Positions 16,504 to 26,387 of a stretch of DNA of 64,000 nt are shown here, piece by piece. The number at the start of each line of letters is the position of its first letter. Position 1 is the stretch's first letter. Location: positions 682,001 through 746,000 of the forward strand of contig NZ_CP042582.1 of NCBI RefSeq assembly GCF_008728835.1. The letters run 5' to 3'. The notes below the pieces were generated by a model that saw nothing but the letters and a program-made list of their open reading frames with translations, had not been told where the DNA came from and ran no database searches. The translations under genes were made by a program, and so were the position numbers. The stretch comes from Hypericibacter adhaerens. GTDB taxonomy: Bacteria > Pseudomonadota > Alphaproteobacteria > Dongiales > Dongiaceae.

Positions 16504-18404
16504 TGTCGCCGGCAGCGAACTCGCTGAGGACGACAAGGGCGGCCCGCGATGTCCTGTCGATCGCGGATATCGAGGCGCTGGAAGCCTTGCCTTATGACGA
16601 GCTCGTCCCCGCCCGCACGCTGCTCGACCTGCTGCGCGCGACGGCGACGCTGCATCCCGATCGGCCGGCGGTCACCACCATTCCGGCCGGTGGGTTCACC
16701 GGTCGTTCCTTGACGCTCTCGCACCGGGAGCTCCATCGGCGCGTTGTCCAGGCGGCGAACCTCTTTCGCGGCCTGACGGGCCGCTCGGACGGCGGCACCG
16801 TCGCGTTCCTCGGTCCGGTCGTCGACGGCATGATGGAGGCGCTGCTCGGCGCCCAGGTCGCGGGCGTCGCCAGCACCATCAACTATCTGCTCAGCGCCGA
16901 GGTGATCGCCGATCTGCTGACCGCGGAGAACGCGACCGTCCTGGTCCTGACGCCGCCCGAGGCCGATGCGGCGATCTGGCAGAAGGCGCAGGCCGTCATC
17001 GAGCGGACCTCTTCGCTTCGCCATGTCGTGGTGCTGGGCCGCGCGGGCGCCGGCGTGCGGCCGATGCTCGAGTTCGCCGAGGCGGCGAACCGGCATCGGG
17101 AGGAGGCGCTGGAATTCGAGATGCAGGCCTCGCGCGAGACGGTCTGCGCGCTGTTCCATACCGGCGGCACGACGGGACGGCCCAAGCTCGTCCCGCTCAC
17201 CCATGGCAATCAGATCCATGCGGCCTGGAGCTTCGCCCAGGTCCATGGCTTCGACGAGACCGATGTCGTCATCGACGGGTTTCCCCTCTTCCATGTGGGC
17301 GGCACCATCACCGCCGGCCTGTCGGTCCTGGCCGCCGGCGGCCATGTCATCGTTCCCTCTCCCTATGGCCTCAGGGACCGGGAGGCGGTACGGACCTACT
17401 GGAAGATCGCCGAGGCCTTCCGCGCCACGATCGTCGGCGGCGTGCCGACCTCGATCGCGACGCTCACGGACATCCCGATCGCGGGCGCCGATCTTTCCTC
17501 CGTGCGGATGGCGGTGACGGGCGGGGCGGTCTGCCCCAAGGCCGTGAGCGAACGCTTCTCGGAACAGACCGGAATCCGCCTGTTCGAGACCTACGGCATG
17601 ACCGAGACGGCCGCGGCCATCGCCTTCAACCCGGGCCGCGGCACGCCGCTCCAGGGGAGCGTGGGCTTCCGGGCGCCCTTCGCCCAGACGCGGATCGCGA
17701 GCCTCGATCCCGCCCAGCGCGGCGCGAGCTGCCCGCCTCTGACGAGCGGTCTGGTCCTGGTCAAGGGACCGCAGGTCTTTCCCGGCTATGTCGATCCCAA
17801 GCATAACCAGGGCGCCTGGAGCCCGGATGGCTGGCTCATCACCGGCGATGTCGGCTACCTGACCGAGGACCAGCGGCTGGTCCTGACGGGCCGGGAGAAG
17901 GATCTCATCGTCCGCAGCGGCCACAACATCAACCCCGCCGACATCGAGGACGTGGCCAACGATTTCCCGGGCGTGCAAATCAGCGCCGCCGTCGGGATGC
18001 CGGACGCCTATGCGGGCGAGGTGCCGGTTCTCTTCGCCGTGCCGGCGCCGGGTGCCGAGCTCGATGCGGGCCGGCTGCAACGGCATATGGACGAGCATGT
18101 CGCCGAGCCGCCGGCGCGGCCCCGGCGGGTCTTCCTGATCGACGCCCTGCCGATGACGGCCGTCGGAAAGATCACCAAGGGCGATCTCAGGGACCGTGCC
18201 ATCGTCGAGAAGGTCCGGATGGAATCGGAGCGGATTTTCGGTCCCGCCCTCGTCCCCACCGTCACCGTCGCCAGGGACGAGAAGCTGAACACGGTGGTGC
18301 AGGTCGAGATTCAGACGGGAGACGAAGCGGCCCTCCAGAAGTTGAAGGAAGCGCTGGAGCCGCTGCCGCAACGTTACACCGTGGTCACGAGAAGCAGAAC
18401 ATGA
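16503..18404 (+). CDS. AMP-forming acyl-CoA synthetase
   Basis: A 633-residue adenylate-forming ligase that activates a carboxylic acid to its CoA thioester. Motifs in order: P-loop ALFHTGGTTGRPKLVPLTHGN, FETYGMTETAAAI (A5), GWLITGDVGYL (A7), and GREKDLIVRSGHNINPADIED (A8 hinge). The C-terminal catalytic lysine lies in TAVGKITKGDLRD (A10). About 70 residues follow A10, longer than usual. Start and stop overlap both neighbours (TGATG and ATGA), so it is translationally coupled to the importer. The substrate is presumably the imported acid or its hydrolysis product. Confidence 0.9.
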   Translation: MSPAANSLRTTRAARDVLSIADIEALEALPYDELVPARTLLDLLRATATLHPDRPAVTTIPAGGFTGRSLTLSHRELHRRVVQAANLFRGLTGRSDGGTVAFLGPVVDGMMEALLGAQVAGVASTINYLLSAEVIADLLTAENATVLVLTPPEADAAIWQKAQAVIERTSSLRHVVVLGRAGAGVRPMLEFAEAANRHREEALEFEMQASRETVCALFHTGGTTGRPKLVPLTHGNQIHAAWSFAQVHGFDETDVVIDGFPLFHVGGTITAGLSVLAAGGHVIVPSPYGLRDREAVRTYWKIAEAFRATIVGGVPTSIATLTDIPIAGADLSSVRMAVTGGAVCPKAVSERFSEQTGIRLFETYGMTETAAAIAFNPGRGTPLQGSVGFRAPFAQTRIASLDPAQRGASCPPLTSGLVLVKGPQVFPGYVDPKHNQGAWSPDGWLITGDVGYLTEDQRLVLTGREKDLIVRSGHNINPADIEDVANDFPGVQISAAVGMPDAYAGEVPVLFAVPAPGAELDAGRLQRHMDEHVAEPPARPRRVFLIDALPMTAVGKITKGDLRDRAIVEKVRMESERIFGPALVPTVTVARDEKLNTVVQVEIQTGDEAALQKLKEALEPLPQRYTVVTRSRT

Positions 18405-19180
18405 CATCGGATCCGGTCGCCTTGAGCCGCTCCGGCGGCATCGCCCTCCTCACGCTCAACCGTCCGGCGGCTCTGAACGCCATGTCCGAGGAGATGGTCG
18501 CCGGCTTCGACCGGGTGCTGGACGAGCTCGCCGCCGACGGCACCCTGCGCGCGGCCATCGTGACCGGCGCCGGCAAGGCGTTCTCCGCCGGCGGGGATCT
18601 TCGCGAATTCGGCCGAAAGCTGGAGCAGGACCCGCAATCGCTCCTGGCCACGCTGGCCCACAATCAAGGGGTTCTCGGCAAGGTGGAGCGGCTGCCTTTT
18701 CCCGTCATTGCGGCGGTCAACGGCGTCGCGGTGGCCGGCGGGCTGGAGCTCATCTTGTGCTGCGATGTCGTGCTGGCTTCCGAGCAGGCGATGATCGGCG
18801 ACGGCCACGCGAAATATGCGATCGTGCCGGCCGCCGGCTCCTCGGTGCGCCTCTTCACCAAGATGCCCGCCAACCGGGCCTTGCACATGCTCTACAGCGC
18901 GGAGCTGTTCCCGGCCGCCAGGCTGCAGGAGTGGGGATTGGTGAACGAGGTCGTCGCCGCCGACCGCCTGCTCGACCGGGCCCGGGAGATCGCGGAGCAA
19001 TATTGCCAGCAGAGCCCCCAGGTTCTAAAGCACATGAAGGCCCTGGCGCGTGCCGGGGTCGAGGCCCGTATCGAGGCGGGGCTGCAAGCGGAGCTGCGCG
19101 CCTTCGAAATCCATCTGGGAAGCCGCGATCTGGCGGAGGGCCTCAAGGCCTTCCGGGAAAAACGGAAACCCACCTACTAG
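18401..19180 (+). CDS. Enoyl-CoA hydratase/isomerase
   Basis: A 259-residue crotonase-fold protein. It shows LTLNRPAALNAMSEEM at the N terminus, the oxyanion-hole segment GKAFSAGGDLREF, and GVAVAGGLELILCCDVVLAS. The position of the second catalytic acid seems replaced within KYAIVPAAGSSVRLF, so whether it is a hydratase, isomerase or hydrolase is open. It overlaps the ligase gene by four bases (ATGA). It likely acts on the CoA ester made by that ligase, before the dehydrogenase encoded next. Confidence 0.88.
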   Translation: MTSDPVALSRSGGIALLTLNRPAALNAMSEEMVAGFDRVLDELAADGTLRAAIVTGAGKAFSAGGDLREFGRKLEQDPQSLLATLAHNQGVLGKVERLPFPVIAAVNGVAVAGGLELILCCDVVLASEQAMIGDGHAKYAIVPAAGSSVRLFTKMPANRALHMLYSAELFPAARLQEWGLVNEVVAADRLLDRAREIAEQYCQQSPQVLKHMKALARAGVEARIEAGLQAELRAFEIHLGSRDLAEGLKAFREKRKPTY

Positions 19181-19192
19181 AAGAGCCTGTCG

Positions 19193-20083
19193 ATGGACAT
19201 ACGTTTTGACGGCCGGGTCGCGATCGTCACGGGTGCGGGCCGGGGGCTGGGCCGCAGCCATGTGCTGGGCCTGGCCGCGCGTGGCGCGAAAGTGGCGATC
19301 GTCGATTTCGACCCCTCCACCGACGGCGCGCCGCCCGCCGCCTCGGCGGTCGCGGCGGAAATCGGCGCGCAAGGCGGCGAGGCCATCGCCATCGGCGCCA
19401 ATGTCGCGGATGCGGCCTCTGTGCAGACCATGATCGAGCAGGTGCTCGCCCGGTGGGGACGGGTGGACATTCTCGTCAACAATGCGGGCATCCTGCGCGA
19501 CAAGAGCTTCGCCAAGATGGAGCTGGCCGATTTCCGCCTCGTGCTCGAGGTGCATGTGATGGGCACCGTCAACTGCACCAAGGCCGTGTGGGAGCGGATG
19601 CGCGAGCAGAAATACGGGCGCATCGTCCTGACCGCGTCCTCCTCGGGCCTCTACGGCAATTTCGGGCAGTCCAACTACGGCACGGCCAAGGCCGCCATGG
19701 TCGGGCTGATGAACGTGCTGCATCTCGAGGGCGAGAAGTACGATATCCGCGTCAACGCCTTGCTGCCGACGGCGGCCACCCAGATGACAGAGGGCCTGTT
19801 CCCCGAGGCGGTCGCCCGGCTGGCGACGCCCGAATCGATCACGCCCGGGCTGCTGTTCCTCGTTTCGGAGAACGCCCCGTCGCGCGTGATGCTCTGCGCC
19901 GGTGCGGGCACCTTCGCGCGCACCCTGATCACGGAGACGGTGGGCGTCCATTTCCCGGAAGCGGATCGCACGCCCGAGGCCATCGCCGCCGCCTTCGACC
20001 GGATCTCAGATCCCACGGGCGCCACCGGCGTCGCGACCGCCTTCGCGCAGACCGAGAAGCTCGTGGCGCTCGCTCGCTCGTAG
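19193..20083 (+). CDS. Short-chain dehydrogenase/reductase
   Basis: A 296-residue classical SDR. The cofactor loop is TGAGRGLGRSHVLGLA, with VDFD suggesting NAD(H). NNAG is at about residue 92-95, and the active site is S-S-S-G-L-Y...SNYGTAK (Ser/Tyr/Lys). The closest architecture I know is the 3-hydroxyacyl-CoA dehydrogenase domain of multifunctional enzyme 2, which fits its place 12 bases after the enoyl-CoA hydratase. It would oxidise the 3-hydroxyacyl-CoA product. It is the last gene of the operon and converges on a lipoprotein gene. Confidence 0.88.
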   Translation: MDIRFDGRVAIVTGAGRGLGRSHVLGLAARGAKVAIVDFDPSTDGAPPAASAVAAEIGAQGGEAIAIGANVADAASVQTMIEQVLARWGRVDILVNNAGILRDKSFAKMELADFRLVLEVHVMGTVNCTKAVWERMREQKYGRIVLTASSSGLYGNFGQSNYGTAKAAMVGLMNVLHLEGEKYDIRVNALLPTAATQMTEGLFPEAVARLATPESITPGLLFLVSENAPSRVMLCAGAGTFARTLITETVGVHFPEADRTPEAIAAAFDRISDPTGATGVATAFAQTEKLVALARS

Positions 20084-20131
20084 AAGGGCCGTCCCGTCGA
20101 CAGGCTGTACCGCTCGGGCCCCGCACTCTTT

Positions 20132-20758
20132 CTATTGTTGCAGCGCCTCTACGACCTTCGGGTCGTTCAGCAGCGCCTCGAGCTTCGTCTGATAGGCCTT
20201 CGCGACGGCGATTCTGGCATCGCGAGGCAAAGCGGCAGGCCCGAGGTTGTCCTTGGCCGCGCCGATCTTGCTTTCGGCGAGGATGCCGCCACTCCTGTCT
20301 AATACCGTCAATGTGACGTCATAGAGCAGGCTGGTATTGAAGTAGGTATCGGACTTCCATTCCTTGATCACGAGCAGCAGCGCGCGATCCTTGGCTGCCG
20401 CCAGCAACGCCTGCTTTGCTTCCTGATCACTCGATGCCAGCGCTGTTTCGACAGGATCGGCGCTGAAGCCTTTGCTCTTGAGCGCTGCGACGATGGTATT
20501 CCTGAAATCCATGCTGAGCGGATTCTTCGACAATGTCGTGATGTCGAAGGGGTTGCCGAACCCGCCGCGATAAAGGCCGCAGAAATTTTCTTTCTTGTCG
20601 TGATCGAGAATGTAGGGCCGCTGGTCCTGCACGGCGACTACTACCGAGCTGCTGCCTTGGGCCGTCAGCTGCGGCATGGCGGTGGTGTAGTCATGCTGAT
20701 TGCCGACCGCACAGGCGCTGAGCAACAGCGCCGCCAGACAGGCCAGAAGCCTGTGCAT
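20132..20758 (-). CDS. Predicted lipoprotein of unknown function
   Basis: A 208-residue protein with signal MHRLLACLAALLLSAC, lipobox cysteine at residue 16, so a lipid-anchored envelope protein. The mature part opens with strands SSVVVAVQDQRPYIL and later LLLVIKEWKSDTYFNTSLLYDVTLTVLD. This layout recalls YajG-like and other small outer-membrane lipoproteins, without certain assignment. It is not coupled to a neighbour. Confidence 0.7.
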   Translation of the reverse strand: MHRLLACLAALLLSACAVGNQHDYTTAMPQLTAQGSSSVVVAVQDQRPYILDHDKKENFCGLYRGGFGNPFDITTLSKNPLSMDFRNTIVAALKSKGFSADPVETALASSDQEAKQALLAAAKDRALLLVIKEWKSDTYFNTSLLYDVTLTVLDRSGGILAESKIGAAKDNLGPAALPRDARIAVAKAYQTKLEALLNDPKVVEALQQ

Positions 20759-20917
20759 GGTCTGTTTCCCCCTGAGAACCAGTATTCGCTCCTGACGCCA
20801 TTATGCGGGGACTTTGGCGCTCTCGCAACCTTCGCGGGAGAAATCCACTGCCTGACTTTCAACCGGAGAGCGGCGAGGTCCCATCACTGGTTGGAAAACA
20901 GAAGGGTGGGTATCCCT

Positions 20918-23900
20918 TCAGGGATGCTGGTCGCCGCTGGCCGGCGCCGGCCGGTCGGCGGACGGATAAGTCTCCGCCGGCTTGCGCCGCGAGAAGGTCT
21001 GGCGGATCACCACGAAGAACATCGGGATCAGGAAGATCGCGAGGAAGGTCGCGGTGACCATGCCGCCGATCACGCCGGTGCCGATCGCATGCTGGCCGGC
21101 CGATCCCGCGCCGTTGCTGACCGCGAGCGGCAGCACGCCGAGGATGAAGGCCATCGAGGTCATCAGGATCGGGCGCAGCCTGAGGCGCGCCGCTTCCAGG
21201 GCCGCTTCCACCGCCGTGCGCCCTTGCGTTTGCAGCTCGCGCGCGAACTCGACGATCAGGATGGCGTTCTTCGCCGACAGGCCGACCGTGGTCAGCAGCC
21301 CGACCTGGAAATAGACGTCGTTGGAGAGGCCGCGGCCGGTCGCGGCCAGCAGCGCGCCGACGATGCCGAGCGGCACCACCATGATGACCGAGAAGGGGAT
21401 CGACCAGCTCTCATAGAGCGCCGCGAGGCTGAGGAACACCACCAGGATCGAGATGGCATAGAGCATCGGCGCCTGGGAGCCTGCCTGCCGCTCCTGGAAC
21501 GAGATGCCGGTCCATTCGTAGCCGATGCCGTCGGGGAGCTGATGCGCCAGCCGCTCCATCGCGTCCATCGCCTCGCCGGTGCTGCGGCCGAGGGCGGCGC
21601 TGCCCTGGATCTCCACGGACGAAACGCCGTTATAGCGCTCGAGCTTGGGCGAGCCCGAGCTCCATTTGGCGCTGGCGAAGGAGGAGAAGGGCACCATCGT
21701 CCCGTTGATGTTGCGCACATACCAGCGGTTGATGTCCTCCGGATTCATCCGGAAGGGCGCGTCGGACTGGACATAGACCCGCTTGATGCGGTTGTCGATG
21801 TCGAGGAAGTTGTTCACGTAGGACGAGGCCCAGGCGATCGAGAAGGTCTGGTCGATCGCCGTCAGCGTGACGCCCAAGGCACTCGCCTTCTCGCGATCGA
21901 TCTCGACGCTGAACTGGGGCTGGTCGTCGAGGCCGTTGGGACGGACCAGCGTCAGGACCGGGTCCTTGTTCGCCGCGGCCAGGAGCTGGTTGCGGGCGGC
22001 CATCAGCGCGTTGTGGCCGAGGCCCGCGATGTCCTCGAGCTCGAAGTCGAAGCCCGAGGCGGTGCCCAGCGCCGGGATCGGCGGCAGGTTGATCGGGATC
22101 ACGACCGCGTATTTGTAGGCCGCGAAGGCCTTGGCGAGGCGCTGGATGATGGCCTGGACCTTCTGCTGGGTCTCCTGGCGGTCGCCCCAGTCCTTGAGCC
22201 GCGCGAAGACGAGGCCGGAATTCTGGCCGCGGCCGGCAAAGCTGAAGCCCACGATCTCGAAATCCGATTCGACGAGATCCTTCTCCTGCGTGAAGAGATA
22301 GTTGTGGACGTCGTCCAGCACCTTCTGCGTGCGCTGCAGCGTCGTTCCGGGCGGCGTCTGCACCTGGACCAGGAGCGAGCCCTGGTCCTCGTCCGGCAGG
22401 AACGAGGTCGGCATGCGCAGGAAGAGGAAGGCCACGCCCCCCAGCAGCAGCACATAGACGAAGAGCCAGCGCAAGGGGCGCCGGATCACGCGCCGCACCC
22501 CGCCATGGTAGCGCTCGCGCCCGCAATCGAAGGCGCGGTTGAACCAGCCGAAGGGCCCGCGCTTCTGGATATGGTGGCCCTTGGGGATGGGCTTGAGGAT
22601 GGTGGCGCAGAGGGCGGGCGTCAGGATCAGGGCGACGAGCACCGACAGCACCATGGCGGCGACGATCGTCAGCGAGAACTGGCGGTAGATCGCGCCCACG
22701 GCGCCGCCGGAGAAGGCCATCGGCACGAACACCGCCGAGAGCACCAGCGCCACGCCGATGAGGGCCCCGGTGATCTGGCCCATCGCCTTGCGCGTCGCCT
22801 CGCGCGGCGACAGGCCCTCCTCGGCCATCACGCGCTCGACATTCTCCACCACCACGATCGCGTCGTCGACCAGAAGGCCGATGGCGAGCACGAGGCCGAA
22901 CATCGAGAGCGTGTTGATGGTGAATCCGGCCGCCGCCATGATGCCGAAGGTGCCCAGCAGCACCACCGGGACCGCGATGGTCGGGATGAAGGTCGCGCGG
23001 AAGTTCTGCAGGAAGAGATACATCACGCAGAACACCAGCACGATGCCTTCGAGCAGCGTCGTGACCACCGCCTCGATGGAGATCCGCACGAAGGGCGTGG
23101 TGTCGTAGGGGTAGCGGGCCTCGAGCCCATGCGGGAAATAGGGGGCGAGCTGCGCCACCTTCGCCCGCACCGCGGCCGCGGTCTTGAGGGCGTTGGCGCC
23201 GGTCGCGAGCTGGATGCCGAGGCCGGCCGCGGGCTGGCCGCTGTATTTGGTGTCGACGTTGTAGTTTTCGCCGCCGAGATCGATCCGCGCCACATCCTTG
23301 AGGCGCACCTGCGATCCGTCGGGATTGACCTTGAGCAGCACGTTGCCGAACTGCTCGGGCGTGCGCAGCAGGGTCGCCTCGCTGATAGTGGCGGTCAGCA
23401 TCTGGCCGGCGACCGCGGGCGTGCCGCCGAGCTGGCCGGCCGCGACCTGCACGTTCTGGCCTTCGAGCGCGGCGCTCACATCGACCGGCGTCAGGTTCAC
23501 CCGCGTCAGCTTGTCGGGATCGAGCCAGATGCGGATGGCGTATTGCGTGCCGAAGACGGTGACGGTGCCGACGCCGTTGATCCGGCTCACCGGGTCTTGC
23601 ACATGCGAGACCAGGTAGTTGGCCAGGTCGTAGCGGTTCATGGTGCCGTCGGTCGAGACGAAGGCGATCACCATCAGGAAGCTGCTGCTGGATTTCGTCA
23701 CGCTGACGCCGGCCTGCTGCACCGCCTGCGGCAGGAGCGGGGTCGCGAGCTGCAGCTTGTTCTGCACCTGCACCTGGGCGATGTCGGGGTCGGTGCCGGG
23801 GGCGAAGGTGAGGGTGATCGTCGCCGCACCCGAATTGTCGCTGTTGGACGAGATGTAGAGCAGGTTGTCGAGGCCGTTCATCTGCTGCTCGATCACCTGG

Positions 23901-24085
23901 GTGATCGTGGCCTCGACGGTGGCGGCCGAGGCGCCGGCATAGTTCGCGCGGACCTGCACCGAGGGCGGGGCGATGGTCGGATACTGCTCCACCGGCAGGG
24001 TGAAGATCGCGAGCGCGCCCGCCAGCATGATGACGATCGCGATCACCCAGGCGAAGATCGGGCGATCGATGAAGAAATTGGCCAT
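20918..24085 (-). CDS. RND multidrug efflux transporter (AcrB/MexB, HAE1 family)
   Basis: A 1055-residue inner-membrane proton antiporter. It begins [23 protein letters not shown] as HAE1 pumps do. It has 12 transmembrane segments with two large periplasmic loops, and the proton-relay aspartate pair in [22 protein letters not shown] near residue 405. The TM segment around [13 protein letters not shown] is also typical. It forms a tripartite pump with the periplasmic adaptor encoded 18 bases upstream; no outer-membrane factor gene is nearby. Substrates are probably amphipathic drugs or solvents. Confidence 0.95.
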   Translation of the reverse strand: MANFFIDRPIFAWVIAIVIMLAGALAIFTLPVEQYPTIAPPSVQVRANYAGASAATVEATITQVIEQQMNGLDNLLYISSNSDNSGAATITLTFAPGTDPDIAQVQVQNKLQLATPLLPQAVQQAGVSVTKSSSSFLMVIAFVSTDGTMNRYDLANYLVSHVQDPVSRINGVGTVTVFGTQYAIRIWLDPDKLTRVNLTPVDVSAALEGQNVQVAAGQLGGTPAVAGQMLTATISEATLLRTPEQFGNVLLKVNPDGSQVRLKDVARIDLGGENYNVDTKYSGQPAAGLGIQLATGANALKTAAAVRAKVAQLAPYFPHGLEARYPYDTTPFVRISIEAVVTTLLEGIVLVFCVMYLFLQNFRATFIPTIAVPVVLLGTFGIMAAAGFTINTLSMFGLVLAIGLLVDDAIVVVENVERVMAEEGLSPREATRKAMGQITGALIGVALVLSAVFVPMAFSGGAVGAIYRQFSLTIVAAMVLSVLVALILTPALCATILKPIPKGHHIQKRGPFGWFNRAFDCGRERYHGGVRRVIRRPLRWLFVYVLLLGGVAFLFLRMPTSFLPDEDQGSLLVQVQTPPGTTLQRTQKVLDDVHNYLFTQEKDLVESDFEIVGFSFAGRGQNSGLVFARLKDWGDRQETQQKVQAIIQRLAKAFAAYKYAVVIPINLPPIPALGTASGFDFELEDIAGLGHNALMAARNQLLAAANKDPVLTLVRPNGLDDQPQFSVEIDREKASALGVTLTAIDQTFSIAWASSYVNNFLDIDNRIKRVYVQSDAPFRMNPEDINRWYVRNINGTMVPFSSFASAKWSSGSPKLERYNGVSSVEIQGSAALGRSTGEAMDAMERLAHQLPDGIGYEWTGISFQERQAGSQAPMLYAISILVVFLSLAALYESWSIPFSVIMVVPLGIVGALLAATGRGLSNDVYFQVGLLTTVGLSAKNAILIVEFARELQTQGRTAVEAALEAARLRLRPILMTSMAFILGVLPLAVSNGAGSAGQHAIGTGVIGGMVTATFLAIFLIPMFFVVIRQTFSRRKPAETYPSADRPAPASGDQHP

Positions 24086-24103
24086 GACCGGTCTCGCCCC
24101 GAC

Positions 24104-25312
24104 CTACTGCATCTTGGGGGCGCCGGCGGGCTGGGCGGGCGCGGCGTTGGCCGTGTCGGCCGGCTGCGCCGGCTCCTCGACCGGCTTCACCACGGCGCCG
24201 GGCTGCACCTTCTGCAGCCCGGCGACGATGACGCGGTCGCCGGGATTGAGGCCGCTCTCGACGATCCAGTTGGCGCCGTAGGTGCGGCTGGCCGCGATCG
24301 CCCGGACCACCACCTTGTTGTCGCCGTCGACGATCATCACGGTCGGGTTACCCTTGGCGTCGCGGCTGACGCCGGCCTGCGGCACGAGCAGCGCGCTGTC
24401 GTTGATGCCTTCCTGCACGCGCGCGCGCACGAACATGCCCGGCAGGAGGGTGCGGTCGGGATTGGGGAAGATGGCCCGGAGCTTCACGCTGCCGGTGGTC
24501 GGATCGACGGTGATGTCGGTGAAGGCGAGCTTGCCGTCGAGCGCATAGGCCGACCCATCGTCGAGGATGAGCTGCACCTTGGCCTCGTCCGGCCCCACGC
24601 CCTGCATCTTGCCGTTGGCGAGCTCCCGGCGCATGCGCAGGAGATCGACCGTCGACTGCGTGACGTCCACATAGACCGGATCGGTCTGCTGGACGGTCGC
24701 CATCAGGGTCGCATCCGTCGCCCGCACGAAGGCGCCCTGCGTGACCTCGGAAGCGCCGATGATGCCGGTGATCGGCGAGGTCACGTCGGTATAGCCGAGA
24801 TTGATCTGCGCGCTCTGCACCGCGGCCTTGCCGGCCGCGACATCGGCGACGGCCTGCCCGTTGGCCGCCACCGCGTTGTCATAATCCTGCCGGCTGGCGA
24901 AGCTGTTGCCGAGCAGCGCCTTGAGGCGCTGCACCTGGGCCTGGGTCGCGACCACGTTGGCCTGGGCCCGCTGCAGGGTGGCGTTCGCGCTGTCGAGCGT
25001 CGCCTGATAGGGCGCGGGATCGATCTTGTAGAGCCGCTGGCCTTCCGTGACCCGCGCCCCTTCCTCGAAGTCGCGGCTCAAGACGATGCCGTCCACGCGG
25101 GCGCGCACCTGGGCCACGAGGAAGGCCGAGACGCGGCCCGGCAGCTCCGTCGTGACCGTCACGCTCTGCGGCTGCAGCGTGACGACGCCGACCTCGAAGG
25201 GCGGCGGGGCCGCCGGCGCCGAGGCCTGCTCCTTGCCGCATCCCGTCAGCATCAGGGCCGTGGCCGCAACGGCGCAGAAAGCAAGTCTCAGGCGAATCCG
25301 GCCAACGGCCAT
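24104..25312 (-). CDS. RND efflux periplasmic adaptor (AcrA-like lipoprotein)
   Basis: A 402-residue membrane-fusion protein. It has a lipoprotein signal ending LMLTGC (about residues 19-24), then the lipoyl half-motif around VTTELPGRVSAFLVAQVRARVDGIV, a coiled-coil hairpin (about residues 100-165), and ADVAAGKAAVQSAQINLGYTDVTSPITGIIG. The C terminus is Pro/Ala-rich. The start at 25312 has AAGGA seven bases upstream; a further upstream in-frame ATG (25588) would add 92 residues ahead of the signal and is rejected. It is first in the operon with the RND pump, and divergent from a TetR gene. Confidence 0.93.
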   Translation of the reverse strand: MAVGRIRLRLAFCAVAATALMLTGCGKEQASAPAAPPPFEVGVVTLQPQSVTVTTELPGRVSAFLVAQVRARVDGIVLSRDFEEGARVTEGQRLYKIDPAPYQATLDSANATLQRAQANVVATQAQVQRLKALLGNSFASRQDYDNAVAANGQAVADVAAGKAAVQSAQINLGYTDVTSPITGIIGASEVTQGAFVRATDATLMATVQQTDPVYVDVTQSTVDLLRMRRELANGKMQGVGPDEAKVQLILDDGSAYALDGKLAFTDITVDPTTGSVKLRAIFPNPDRTLLPGMFVRARVQEGINDSALLVPQAGVSRDAKGNPTVMIVDGDNKVVVRAIAASRTYGANWIVESGLNPGDRVIVAGLQKVQPGAVVKPVEEPAQPADTANAAPAQPAGAPKMQ

Positions 25313-25681
25313 GACATATCCTTTGTCTCGGTCCCGGTCTTCATCGCGACCGCGCCCACCCTTCCGGGAGAGCGGCGCCGGGACGAATTCCGTTCCGTCG
25401 ATCCTGCATCGGTCGCGGGTCCATCCGGCCGCCGCTTCGGAGGGCCTGACGTGACAATCTCGTTTCGCAGCGGCGTCTCGGTTCCCTGCCAGAGCGGCCC
25501 GCCCCGCCTGCGGGCCTGTTCGGGGCCGAAGACCCCATGTCCCGCAGAAGGTCGCGACCGTTCTATCCGGCCAGAGGAAACGTGGCATCGGATTTGCTGA
25601 ACCGGCGCAACGCGGGGTTGGCGTGGGAGGAAACGGTACAGTATCGTATCATTATTTCGGTCGCAAGCTTGCGGGACGGTC
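25313..25681. promoter_or_regulatory. Divergent promoter region of RND pump and TetR regulator
   Basis: 369 bases with no gene. The only AT-leaning part is near 25630-25665, close to the regulator start. It contains GTACAGTATCGTATC (two GTATC copies, partly palindromic with GTAC), the likeliest place for TetR binding. I cannot delimit -35/-10 boxes. Confidence 0.4.
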
Positions 25682-26329
25682 ATGCCGAGGGGCAAGCCTA
25701 AAAAATATGCAATGAAGCCACGCCGCGCCGGGCGGCCGAGAAATTCGGAGCTGGCGCAACGGGATCAGCACATCCTCCAGGTCGCCGGCGAAACCTTCCT
25801 GCATGCCGGCTTCGACGGGACGACGATGGACGCCGTTGCGGAAACGGCGCGGATCTCCAAGCGTACCCTCTATGCGCGCTACGAGGACAAGACGGCCCTG
25901 TTCAAGGCGGTGTTGAGCGACTTGATCGCACGCTGGCTCGTGCCCATCGACCGGTTTCAGTGCGGGTCGGCCGGACTTACGGAAACCTTGCTGGAGCTGG
26001 CACGCTATCTGACGACCTTTGCGCTGACGCCGCAGTCGATCGGCGTCACCCGCATCATCATCGCCGAGGCCGAGCGCCAGCCCGAGTTCGGGCGGCTGGC
26101 GCTCGAGACTGGCCGGAAGCCCGCCGTCCGCGTGATCGCCTCGATCCTGCGACGCCACCGCGAGGAGCTGCGGCCCCTCGATCTCAACCGGGCCGCCGAG
26201 CAGTTCATGAATCTCGCGATCGACGGCCATCTGCAGCTCGCCTGCCTCGGGGTGAGATCGAGCCGGCAGCAGATCGAACGGCAGGCGCAGGCCGCGGTGG
26301 CGCTGTTCCTGGCGGGGACGCGGCGGTGA
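25682..26329 (+). CDS. TetR-family regulator, probable repressor of the RND pump
   Basis: A 215-residue regulator. The N-terminal helix-turn-helix is visible in ILQVAGETFLHAGFDGTTMDAVAETARISKRTLYARYEDKTALF (about residues 30-75), followed by a helical ligand-binding domain of the AcrR/AefR C-terminal type. A basic tail (MPRGKPKKY, RRAGRPRN) precedes it; the ATG at 25692-25715 alternatives are possible. It is divergent from the adaptor/pump operon, the standard arrangement for local repression relieved by pump substrates. Confidence 0.88.
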   Translation: MPRGKPKKYAMKPRRAGRPRNSELAQRDQHILQVAGETFLHAGFDGTTMDAVAETARISKRTLYARYEDKTALFKAVLSDLIARWLVPIDRFQCGSAGLTETLLELARYLTTFALTPQSIGVTRIIIAEAERQPEFGRLALETGRKPAVRVIASILRRHREELRPLDLNRAAEQFMNLAIDGHLQLACLGVRSSRQQIERQAQAAVALFLAGTRR

Positions 26330-26342
26330 TCGGCGATTGTTG

Positions 26343-26371
26343 TCCCCTCTCCCGGAAGACGGGGGAGGGGA
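26343..26371. repeat. G/C-palindrome intergenic repeat, locus A
   Basis: CCCCTCTCCC and GGGGGAGGGG arms around GGAAGAC, between the converging tetR and thiolase genes. It is one of six loci in this window with the same CCCTCCCCC/GGGGGAGGG core (others near 31.0, 32.7, 56.9, 57.3 and 60.7 kb). Here it may act as a bidirectional terminator. Confidence 0.7.
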
Positions 26372-26387
26372 TCGGTAACTAACAGCC

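Noticed and set aside
14880-18404. One 1174-codon frame seeming to join the ABC ATPase region to the acyl-CoA ligase
   Set aside because: The upstream part is out of frame with the real ATPase and lacks its motifs; the ligase starts at 16503, coupled to the ATPase stop.
20600-25600. Very long plus-strand open frame (over 1600 codons) opposite the RND pump genes
   Set aside because: It is rich in His/Arg/Asp/Glu/Gly and mirrors AcrA/AcrB codons read backwards; there is no ribosome site or domain. It is a GC-bias shadow.
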